Assembly: GCA_003577365.1 (NCBI GenBank) | Contig: QEUY01000285.1 | Span: forward strand, 1 to 5,742 | Reading direction: 5' to 3' | DNA length: 5,742 bases | DNA from: Chloroflexota bacterium | GTDB taxonomy: Bacteria > Chloroflexota > Anaerolineae > Caldilineales > Caldilineaceae | In this document: positions 1-5,556 of the stretch, in pieces | Layout: each line of letters begins with the position of its first letter | How positions within the stretch are numbered: the first letter of the stretch is position 1 | Translations under genes and position numbers: made by a program | Notes under the pieces: generated by a model | The model's input: only the letters and a program-made list of their open reading frames with translations | What the model was told of the DNA's origin: nothing | Databases searched by the model: none

Positions 1-1893
1 CGCGAGGACATGGGCTTCGGCCATTTCGACGTCGCGCTGTCGGTGGGCGTGCAGAAGATGGTGCGCGCCGACCGCGGGGCCAGCGGCGTGATCTTCACGC
101 TGGACACGGAGAGCGGTTTCCGCGATGTGGTCTTCCTCACCGCGGCCTATGGCCTGGGCGAAAACATCGTCCAGGGCCGCGTGATGCCCGACGAGTTCTA
201 TGTCTTTAAACCCACCTTGCGCCAAGGCTACCGCCCGCTGATCTGGAAGCGGCTGGGGGCGAAGGAACTGCGCATGGTCTATGACGAGTCGGGCAGCAAG
301 CTGGTGAAAAACGTGGATGTGGCGGAGGAGGATCGCCGCCGCTTCTGTCTGTCGAGCGAGGATGTGCTGACGCTGGCCGGCTGGGCCATGCAGATCGAGG
401 ATCACTACTCGCAGGCGCGCGGCGTCGATATGCCGATGGATATCGAGTGGGCCAAGGACGGCATCACCGGCGAGCTGTTCGTCGTCCAGGCCCGTCCGGA
501 GACGGTGCACAGCCAGCGTGCGGTGACGCAGATCGAGACCTACCGGCTGCGCGAGCAAGGCCCGCTGCTGGTCGAGGGGCTGGCCGTGGGCGAGAAGATC
601 GTCGCCGGAACTGTGCGCGTGATCCCGAACGTGGGCCATATCCGCGAATTCCAGCCGGGCGAGATTTTGGTCACCGACGTGACCGACCCGGACTGGGAAC
701 CGATCATGAAGAACGCCAAGGCGATCATCACCAACCGCGGCGGGCGCACCAGCCACGCCGCCATCGTCTCGCGCGAACTGGGCATCCCGGCCGTGGTGGG
801 CAGCAAGACGGGCACGCAGGCGCTGCAGACGGGCCAGACCGTCACCGTGAGCTGCGCCGAAGGCGAGGTCGGCAAGGTCTATGCCGGCGAGCTGGCCTAT
901 GAGGTGGTGACGGTGGATGTGAGCCGCCAGCCGCGGCCCCATACCAAGATCATGATGAACGTGGGCAGCCCGGAGATCGCATTCAAAGATGCCGCCATCC
1001 CCAATGACGGCGTGGGGCTGGCGCGCATGGAGTTTATCTTCGCCAACTGGATTCAGGTGCATCCGCTGGCGTTGACCCGCTACGCCACGCTGCCCGGCGA
1101 GGTGCGCCAAAAGGTGGATGCCATCACCGTAGGCTATGCCGACAAGCGCGAATATTTTGTCGACAAGCTGGCCCAGGGCATCGGCACCATCGCCGCCGCC
1201 TTCTACCCCAAGCCGGTGATCTTGCGCCTCTCCGACTTCAAGACCAACGAGTATGCCCACCTGATCGGCGGGCAGCCCTTTGAACCGGAGGAGGCCAACC
1301 CCATGCTCGGTTGGCGCGGGGCCAGCCGCTACTATCACCCCGACTACCGCGAGGGCTTCCTGCTGGAGGTGGAGGCGATCCGCCGCGTGCGCGAGGACTT
1401 TGGGCTGACCAACCTGTTGGTCATGGTCCCCTTCTGCCGCACGCCCGCCGAGGGACGCCAGGTGCTGGAGGTGATGGCCGAGGCCGGGCTGCCGCGCGGC
1501 AAGGATGGGCTGGAGGTCTATGTGATGGCGGAGATCCCCTCCAACGTCATTCTGGCCGACGAGTTCTGCCAGATCTTCGACGGCTTCTCGATCGGTTCCA
1601 ACGACCTGACGCAGTTGACCTTGGGCGTGGACCGTGACTCGGCCCAGATTGCGCCGCTCTTCGACGAGCGCAACACCGCGGTCAAGCGCGCCTGCGCCGA
1701 ACTGATCGAGGTGGCGCACCGCTATGGGCGCAAGGTCGGCATCTGCGGCCAGGCCCCGTCCGACTATCCGGAGTTTGCCGCTTTTCTGGTGGAGCAGGGC
1801 ATCGACTCGATCAGCCTGATCCCCGATGCCGTGCTGCGCACCACCGCCGACATCTTGGAGATTGAACACAAGCGCACGCCTGAAATGGTCTAG
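1..1893 (+). CDS. ppsA: Phosphoenolpyruvate synthase (pyruvate, water dikinase), 5'-truncated by the window edge
   Basis: The enzyme converts pyruvate, ATP and water to PEP, AMP and phosphate in the cytoplasm, the entry step of gluconeogenesis from C3 acids. The open frame runs in from base 1, giving 630 visible residues. Domain order is that of PpsA: the end of the ATP-grasp domain (GASGVIFTLDTESGF near residue 27, FVVQARPET near 161), the swivelling phosphohistidine domain (GGRTSHAAIVSRELGIPAVVG, His at fragment residue 252, bases 754-756), and the PEP/pyruvate-binding barrel (MAEIPSN, IGSNDLTQLTLGVDRD, ICGQAPSD with the catalytic Cys at residue 582). By comparison with E. coli PpsA (about 792 residues, His421), about 170 N-terminal residues lie outside the window. 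The ATG at base 10 is internal, not the start. Thr at residue 250, two before the His, matches the known regulatory phosphorylation site. The regulator gene follows on the same strand. PpsA rather than pyruvate phosphate dikinase is supported by GGRT (not GGMT) and the C-terminal motifs. Confidence 0.97.
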   Translation, partial: REDMGFGHFDVALSVGVQKMVRADRGASGVIFTLDTESGFRDVVFLTAAYGLGENIVQGRVMPDEFYVFKPTLRQGYRPLIWKRLGAKELRMVYDESGSKLVKNVDVAEEDRRRFCLSSEDVLTLAGWAMQIEDHYSQARGVDMPMDIEWAKDGITGELFVVQARPETVHSQRAVTQIETYRLREQGPLLVEGLAVGEKIVAGTVRVIPNVGHIREFQPGEILVTDVTDPDWEPIMKNAKAIITNRGGRTSHAAIVSRELGIPAVVGSKTGTQALQTGQTVTVSCAEGEVGKVYAGELAYEVVTVDVSRQPRPHTKIMMNVGSPEIAFKDAAIPNDGVGLARMEFIFANWIQVHPLALTRYATLPGEVRQKVDAITVGYADKREYFVDKLAQGIGTIAAAFYPKPVILRLSDFKTNEYAHLIGGQPFEPEEANPMLGWRGASRYYHPDYREGFLLEVEAIRRVREDFGLTNLLVMVPFCRTPAEGRQVLEVMAEAGLPRGKDGLEVYVMAEIPSNVILADEFCQIFDGFSIGSNDLTQLTLGVDRDSAQIAPLFDERNTAVKRACAELIEVAHRYGRKVGICGQAPSDYPEFAAFLVEQGIDSISLIPDAVLRTTADILEIEHKRTPEMV

Positions 1894-1908
1894 TTGAAAT
1901 GGCCTAGT
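1881..1908 (+). repeat. 14-bp tandem duplication spanning the ppsA stop codon
   Basis: Two adjacent copies of TGAAATGGYCTAGT (1881-1894 and 1895-1908) differ only at the ninth base (T in the first, C in the second). The TAG at 1891-1893 in the first copy is the ppsA stop. The second copy puts another TAG in a different frame. It looks like a replication-slippage duplication. No function is evident. Confidence 0.8.
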
Positions 1909-1932
1909 GCGAAAGACGAGTCATCGCATATA

Positions 1933-1967
1933 CACCTTCCAGAAAGCTCGCAGCTTTCTGGAAGGTG
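1933..1967. repeat. Perfect 16-bp inverted repeat with 3-base loop, ppsA-ppsR gap
   Basis: The arms 1933-1948 and 1952-1967 (CACCTTCCAGAAAGCT and its exact reverse complement) flank a CGC loop. RNA from either strand would form a very stable hairpin. No run of T follows on either strand, so it is not a classical intrinsic terminator. Plausible roles are a 3' stabiliser or processing site for ppsA mRNA that sets PpsA:PpsR ratios, a partial attenuator, or a dispersed palindromic repeat of the genome. The sequence alone cannot choose between them. Confidence 0.85.
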
Positions 1968-1981
1968 ACAGCGCAAAGCAC

Positions 1982-1988
1982 AAAGGAG
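1982..1988 (+). promoter_or_regulatory. Ribosome-binding site of ppsR
   Basis: AAAGGAG lies 5 bases before the ATG at 1994 and decides the start of ppsR. An in-frame GTG at 1907 would add 29 residues encoded largely by the hairpin and has no comparable site, so it is rejected as the start. The A-rich GCGCAAAGCACAAAG stretch leading into it resembles the periodic repeat found at 4571-4609. Confidence 0.8.
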
Positions 1989-1993
1989 CGACT

Positions 1994-2845
1994 ATGGCGA
2001 GCATGGCAGAAGCTGCCCCAGAACAACCGATCCAGCCCGTCTATATTGTCTCCGGCGGTGTGGGGGCCAGCGGCGAACTGCTGACCCGCACCGTCCTGGC
2101 GCAGTTTGCCGGCATCCATGCCCCCGTGACCGTCTGGCCCTATACGCATGAGCCAGGCCAGGTGCAGGAAGTGGTGGCGCGGGCTGCCCAGGAAAACGCG
2201 CTGATCGTCCACACCTTGGTCAAACCCGATCTGCGCCGCCAGTTGATCGACGAAGCCGCCGCAGCGCAGATCACCAGCGTGGACCTGGTCGGCCCGCTCA
2301 TGGATCAGTTGACGGCGGTGCTGCAGGCCGAGCCGTTGGGCCAGCCGGGCCGCTATCGCACGCTCTTCAACAGCTATTTCAAGCGCGTCGAAGCCATCGA
2401 GTTCGCCGTCAATCACGACGACGGCAAGCGGGTCGAAGACCTGATCCGGGCCGAGATCGTGCTGCTGGGCGTCTCGCGCGTCGGCAAGACGCCGCTGAGC
2501 ATCTATCTTTCGCTGCAGGGCTGGAAGGTTGCCAATATCCCGCTGGTGAGCGAGGTGCCGCTGCCCGCCGAATTGGCCGACGTCCCGCGTGAACGGATCG
2601 TAGGGTTGACGATCGAACCGCAGCAGCTCCTGCTCCATCGCCGCCACCGCCAGCGCCATCTCGGCATCGCCGAAGGCGCCTATGCCGACCGGCAGGCCAT
2701 CGTCGAGGAGATCCGCGCCGCCAACCATCTCTTCTACAGCGCGGGCTATGCCGTGGTGGACATCACCGACAAGCCCATCGAGACCAGCAGCGAGGAGGTC
2801 ATCGCCGCTGTGACTCGACGTCTGGCCGCCGAGGTCGCTCTGTAG
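1994..2845 (+). CDS. ppsR: Phosphoenolpyruvate synthase regulatory protein (bifunctional kinase/pyrophosphorylase, DUF299/PSRP family)
   Basis: The family regulates PEP synthase (or pyruvate phosphate dikinase). It inactivates the enzyme by ADP-dependent phosphorylation of a Thr beside the catalytic His, and reactivates it by phosphate-dependent removal that yields pyrophosphate. The 283-residue product matches the usual family size of about 270-280. Visible features are an N-terminal Y-I-V-S-G-G region (17-22), the family signature EAIEFAVNHDDG (133-144), a P-loop GVSRVGKTP (159-167) followed by YLSLQGWKVANIPLV (171-185), GLTIEP (204-209) and a C-terminal ITDKPIETSSEEV (257-269). The start at 1994 is supported by AAAGGAG. 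It lies 100 bases downstream of ppsA on the same strand, with the hairpin between, so co-transcription is likely but may be modulated. Whether this protein acts on PpsA is inferred from family and adjacency. The target Thr is present in the neighbouring enzyme. Confidence 0.95.
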   Translation: MASMAEAAPEQPIQPVYIVSGGVGASGELLTRTVLAQFAGIHAPVTVWPYTHEPGQVQEVVARAAQENALIVHTLVKPDLRRQLIDEAAAAQITSVDLVGPLMDQLTAVLQAEPLGQPGRYRTLFNSYFKRVEAIEFAVNHDDGKRVEDLIRAEIVLLGVSRVGKTPLSIYLSLQGWKVANIPLVSEVPLPAELADVPRERIVGLTIEPQQLLLHRRHRQRHLGIAEGAYADRQAIVEEIRAANHLFYSAGYAVVDITDKPIETSSEEVIAAVTRRLAAEVAL

Positions 2846-2879
2846 ACACCGCAAACGCGCCTTCCAATCGCCCCGCTGC

Positions 2880-2917
2880 CGGCGTCTGGCCCGAATGCTA
2901 TATTGGGCCAGACGCCG
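2880..2917 (+). terminator. Probable intrinsic terminator after ppsR
   Basis: A 13-bp GC-rich stem, perfect without bulges, pairs 2880-2892 (CGGCGTCTGGCCC) with 2905-2917 around a 12-base loop. A G-T and an A-T pair could extend it inward. It is followed by TGTTTGATTTC, a moderately T-rich stretch rather than a solid T-run. It begins 35 bases after the ppsR stop and ends about 60 bases before the helicase promoter, the expected place for the end of the ppsA-ppsR transcript. The weak T-tract keeps confidence below certainty. Confidence 0.7.
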
Positions 2918-2973
2918 TGTTTGATTTCATACGCATTTTGACTTGACGTAATTTCCTGGGACGGCGCACGTCG

Positions 2974-2982
2974 TGGTATACT
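2974..2982 (+). promoter_or_regulatory. Extended -10 promoter for the DEAD-box helicase gene
   Basis: TGGTATACT contains the extended -10 TGN element directly before TATACT (2977-2982), a 5-of-6 match to TATAAT. No good -35 lies at the normal 16-18 base spacing (2954-2960 reads TCCTGGG). The nearby TTGACG at 2943-2948 is 28 bases away, too far. An extended -10 can compensate for a poor -35. Transcription would start near 2989, giving a leader of about 108 bases. This is predicted from sequence only. Confidence 0.55.
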
Positions 2983-3081
2983 GTACGCTTGTGGCCTGAA
3001 CCGCTGAACGGCAGCGGCGCTCGCCACAGACTGGATACTATTTTCACACGGGCTGAGAGTGCGACTTGGCTCACCGGAGTC

Positions 3082-3094
3082 AAGGAGTACTCCT
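3082..3094 (+). promoter_or_regulatory. Helicase ribosome-binding site embedded in a palindrome
   Basis: AAGGAG (3082-3087) sits 9 bases before the ATG at 3097 and fixes the start. It overlaps the 12-base perfect palindrome AGGAGTACTCCT (3083-3094), so it can fold on itself (AGGA with TCCT, loop GTAC) and hide the site. An upstream GGAGT (3076-3080) can instead pair with ACTCC (3089-3093), placing AAGGAG in the 8-base loop. The two structures exclude each other, a possible translational switch. The stems are short, so this is a hypothesis. Confidence 0.65.
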
Positions 3095-3096
3095 CA

Positions 3097-4512
3097 ATGA
3101 ATTTCGAACATCTTTCTTTGGAGCCGCGCATCCTGGCGGGCGTCCAGGAGGCGGGGTATACCACCCCCACCCCGATCCAAGAGCAGGCGATCCCGCTTGT
3201 GCTGCAAAACCGCGACGTGCTGGGGCTGGCGCAAACCGGCACCGGCAAGACCGCGGCCTTTATGCTGCCGATCTTAAACCGGCTGCTCACCGGCAGGCTG
3301 GGGCAGGTGCGCGCCTTGATCATTGCGCCGACGCGTGAACTGGCCGAGCAGATCCACCAGACCGCGCAGACGTTGGGCAAAAAGACACGCATCCGCAGCG
3401 TTGCCATCTACGGCGGCGTGAGCAAGGAGCGCCAGGTCTGGGCGCTGCGTCGCGGGGCGGAGATCGTCGTCGCCTGTCCGGGCCGTCTGCTCGATCACCT
3501 GGGCGACGGCAGTATCGACCTGTCCCATGTCGACGTGTTGGTGCTGGACGAGGCCGACCGCATGATGGATATGGGCTTTCTGCCCGATATCCGCCGCATC
3601 CTCAAGCAGGTGCCGGCCCAACGCCAGACACTCTTTTTCTCGGCCACCATGCCGGACGAGATCCGTGCGCTGGCGAATGAGATTTTGGTCGACCCAGCCA
3701 CGGTGCAGGTCGGCATGATCGCGCCGGTCGAGACGGTGTCACATGCGCTCTATCCGATCACGGAGGGGCTGAAGTCGCGGCTGCTCTTTGCGCTGCTGCC
3801 GCAGATCGAGACCAAGCGTGTGTTGGTCTTTACGCGCACCAAGCGGCGGGCGCGCAACCTGGCGCGCGACCTGGAAGCGCAGGGCTACAACGTGGCCGCG
3901 CTGCAGGGCAACATGGCGCAGAACCGCCGTCTGGAGGCGATCAACGGCTTCCGCAATGGAACCTATGACATCTTGGTCGCCACCGACATCGCGGCGCGCG
4001 GCATCGACGTCTCCGAGATCAGCCATGTGATCAACTTTGACATGCCCGACACGGTCGACGCCTATACGCATCGCATCGGGCGCACCGGCCGCGCTGCGCA
4101 GACCGGCGAAGCGTTCACCTTTATGCTGCCCGCCGACGAAGCGATGGTGCGCGACATCGAGCGGCTGTTGCGCACCCGCATCGACCGCCGCCAACTGCCC
4201 GGCTTTGACTACGCCGGGTTTGTGCCCAACTTGCAGCCTGCGCTCCAGCCGGGCCGCGGCAGCGCACCCATGCGCCGCGCCCAGGTGCAGAGCCACCATC
4301 ACCGCGACCATGGCTATGGGCAGGCGGACGGCGGGCGCGGCAGTCATGGGCAGAGCCAGAACGGACAGGGCCGCAACGGCCAACACGGCCCAGGCGGGAA
4401 CGGCGCGCGCCGTCCGGCTCAGCCTGCGCCTCAGGCGCGCACAGGTGGCGATGCGGCCGCTGCGCCGCGCCGCCGCTCGCGCCGCCGCCCACGCTACTCC
4501 CCGGCCAGTTAA
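3097..4512 (+). CDS. DEAD-box ATP-dependent RNA helicase, RhlE-like
   Basis: Family members unwind short RNA duplexes and remodel RNA-protein complexes using ATP, commonly in ribosome assembly, RNA decay or cold adaptation. The 471-residue product has every core motif: Q motif (YTTPTPIQEQAIP, 21-33), motif I AQTGTGKT (45-52), Ia PTREL (78-82), Ib CPGR (127-130, usually TPGR), II DEAD (151-154), III SAT (182-184), IV VLVFTRTK (242-249), V ATDIAARGID (295-304) and VI HRIGRTGR (325-332). After the core (to about 375) comes a low-complexity tail rich in Gly, Gln, Asn, His and Arg, ending in a very basic PRRRSRRRPR stretch, probably a disordered RNA-binding extension. The Gln/Gly/Arg tail and core resemble RhlE, but other DEAD-box subgroups cannot be excluded, so no symbol is given. 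The ATG at 3097 is preferred because it follows AAGGAG and the Q motif sits at normal distance; an upstream in-frame start at 2989 would coincide with the predicted transcription start. The gene has its own promoter and converges with the downstream minus-strand operon. Confidence 0.95.
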   Translation: MNFEHLSLEPRILAGVQEAGYTTPTPIQEQAIPLVLQNRDVLGLAQTGTGKTAAFMLPILNRLLTGRLGQVRALIIAPTRELAEQIHQTAQTLGKKTRIRSVAIYGGVSKERQVWALRRGAEIVVACPGRLLDHLGDGSIDLSHVDVLVLDEADRMMDMGFLPDIRRILKQVPAQRQTLFFSATMPDEIRALANEILVDPATVQVGMIAPVETVSHALYPITEGLKSRLLFALLPQIETKRVLVFTRTKRRARNLARDLEAQGYNVAALQGNMAQNRRLEAINGFRNGTYDILVATDIAARGIDVSEISHVINFDMPDTVDAYTHRIGRTGRAAQTGEAFTFMLPADEAMVRDIERLLRTRIDRRQLPGFDYAGFVPNLQPALQPGRGSAPMRRAQVQSHHHRDHGYGQADGGRGSHGQSQNGQGRNGQHGPGGNGARRPAQPAPQARTGGDAAAAPRRRSRRRPRYSPAS

Positions 4513-4528
4513 GGAAACTGGGGCCTTC

Positions 4529-4560
4529 GCCTGTGACGCTAGTTGTTGAGCGTCACAGGC
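4529..4560. terminator. Candidate bidirectional transcript-end hairpin between convergent genes
   Basis: A perfect 12-bp inverted repeat pairs 4529-4540 (GCCTGTGACGCT) with 4549-4560 around an 8-base loop, AGTTGTTG. It lies 16 bases after the helicase stop and 55 bases past the end of the opposing minus-strand gene, a position suited to ending both transcripts. Neither strand shows a T-run after the stem. Rho-assisted ending, a 3' stabilising stem, or a plain repeat palindrome are equally possible. Confidence 0.5.
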
Positions 4561-4570
4561 ATATGCACCG

Positions 4571-4609
4571 TCCTCTGCCCTTTGCGTTCTTCGTGCTCTT
4601 TGCGGTGAA
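4571..4609. repeat. Degenerate 9-base periodic repeat (CGCAAAGAG / CACGAAGAA / CGCAAAGGG on the minus strand)
   Basis: Read on the minus strand from 4609, the sequence after TTCAC falls into consecutive 9-base units CGCAAAGAG, CACGAAGAA and CGCAAAGGG, then a weaker CAGAGGACG. It fills the space between the convergent-gene hairpin and the end of the minus-strand aldolase-family gene. No reading frame or promoter is apparent in it. A shorter related stretch, GCGCAAAGCACAAAGGAG, occurs at 1971-1988. It looks like a copy of a dispersed intergenic repeat. Its function is unknown. Confidence 0.55.
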
Positions 4610-4615
4610 TGCCCT

Positions 4616-5524
4616 CTATTCAGGCCCGAAGGGGTAGCTCTCCACATCGTCCTGGAAGGCTTCGATCAGCGTGCTGATCTCGCGCTTGTCTTCGTCGTCC
4701 AGCGCCAGCACCCCCGCCGGCGCGCGCTCCACGGTCGAGGTAAAGACGCCGCGGCGCTTGAGGATATAGCGCATAAAGGGGTGCGTCTCCAGATTGATCA
4801 ACGGCAGCAGGCGGCGGTGCAGGTCGCGCGCGCCGGCCTCATCCCCGGCCCACCAGCGTTCCATCACCTTAGCCAGCAGGTCGGCGATCTCACAGGCGGG
4901 CATACAGCCGTTGGCGCCGCGGCGCAGTTCGTCGGGCAAAAAGCGCCCCGCCGCGCCGCCAAAGATCGTCTTGACCTTGTCGCCTACCAGCTTATAGACC
5001 TCGGAGATATGCTTGGGGCCGGGCGGGCGCTCCTCTTTGATGTATTCGATCGACGGCACATCCTCGATCAGCCGCGCGATCTGCTCGCCGTTGAGCGGGG
5101 CATAGGCGGCGGCGTTTTGCAGCACCAGCGGCCCGTCGAAGGCGTCGGCCAGCCGGTGGAACATCTCGATCGCGATCTTCTGGTCGGTGCGCGCCGGGGC
5201 CATGGCGATCACCGCGTCTGCACCGGCTTTTTGCGCGCCGCGGGCAAAGCTCAGCACCTGGGGCAGCGAGACGCCCGAACAGCCGAACATCACCGGCAGC
5301 CGCCCGTTGACCTCCTCCAGCACTGCGTCCAGCCCGCGCAGCCGTTCTTCCTCGCCCAAGAAATAGAACTCGCCCACCATCACCGGCCAGACGATGCCGT
5401 GCTGCCCGCTGCGGCAGCAAAAGTCCGCCACGGCGCGCAGGTCGGGGATGTGGATCTCATAGTCCTCCTGATACGGGGTGGGCAGCAGTCCAAAGATCCC
5501 CTTCATGTGGTCGAAACGTGCCAT
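4616..5524 (-). CDS. Dihydrodipicolinate synthase family protein (class I aldolase/lyase type), substrate unknown
   Basis: The family comprises TIM-barrel enzymes that form a Schiff base between a lysine and a 2-oxo acid (DapA, N-acetylneuraminate lyase, sugar-acid aldolases and dehydratases). The 302-residue product is the usual length. It shows the N-terminal GIFGLLPTPYQED strand (9-21), a VGEF segment (50-53) where the family has GTTGE, and the Schiff-base lysine in EYIKEE (Lys163). FGGAAGRFLP (188-197) and GANGCMPA (203-210) match the family's later barrel strands. The paired threonines (here V-M-V) and the tyrosine of DapA's PYY motif (here A-P-A-R-T, 109-113) are absent, so lysine biosynthesis is unlikely. 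The start at 5522-5524 is set by AAGGAG 5 bases upstream on the minus strand; the next Met (residue 7) lacks such a site. It lies 23 bases downstream of an enolase-superfamily gene, suggesting an operon for sugar-acid or related carboxylate catabolism (inference). Confidence 0.88.
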   Translation of the reverse strand: MARFDHMKGIFGLLPTPYQEDYEIHIPDLRAVADFCCRSGQHGIVWPVMVGEFYFLGEEERLRGLDAVLEEVNGRLPVMFGCSGVSLPQVLSFARGAQKAGADAVIAMAPARTDQKIAIEMFHRLADAFDGPLVLQNAAAYAPLNGEQIARLIEDVPSIEYIKEERPPGPKHISEVYKLVGDKVKTIFGGAAGRFLPDELRRGANGCMPACEIADLLAKVMERWWAGDEAGARDLHRRLLPLINLETHPFMRYILKRRGVFTSTVERAPAGVLALDDEDKREISTLIEAFQDDVESYPFGPE

Positions 5525-5529
5525 CTTAG

Positions 5530-5535
5530 CTCCTT
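5530..5535 (-). promoter_or_regulatory. Ribosome-binding site of the dihydrodipicolinate synthase family gene
   Basis: On the minus strand AAGGAG stands 5 bases before the ATG (5524-5522). It lies in the 23-base gap after the upstream gene's stop, consistent with translation from a shared mRNA. Confidence 0.8.
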
Positions 5536-5540
5536 GCTTC

Positions 5541-5556
5541 TATTTGTCTATTTGTC
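5541..5556 (-). repeat. 8-bp tandem duplication across the stop codon of the enolase-superfamily gene
   Basis: On the minus strand GACAAATA occurs twice in direct succession. The first copy encodes the final Asp-Lys and the first two bases of the TAG stop. The second lies in the gap. It is probably a slippage duplication. It does not change the reading frame end. Confidence 0.7.

Noticed and set aside
1907..1993. Upstream GTG start for ppsR
   Set aside because: The added 29 residues are encoded mainly by the perfect hairpin, and the ATG at 1994 has an excellent AAAGGAG at proper spacing.
1904..2854. 316-codon open frame antisense to ppsR
   Set aside because: It mirrors a well-supported family gene almost end to end, shows no recognisable domain, and its first residues are encoded by the antisense of the hairpin. 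GC-rich codon bias keeps antisense frames open.
2943..2972. TTGACG as a -35 box and GACGT-N18-ACGTC as an operator upstream of the helicase
   Set aside because: TTGACG is 28 bases from TATACT, too far for a standard promoter, and 5-base dyads at this spacing are expected by chance.
4571..4609. Periodic repeat as a CRISPR array
   Set aside because: The units are 9 bases, degenerate and contiguous with no spacers, and no cas genes are present.
3739..4647. 302-codon open frame antisense to the helicase 3' half
   Set aside because: Composition is Ala/Arg-rich without motifs, and it overlaps both the helicase and the convergent gap with its hairpin. It is a shadow of the real gene.
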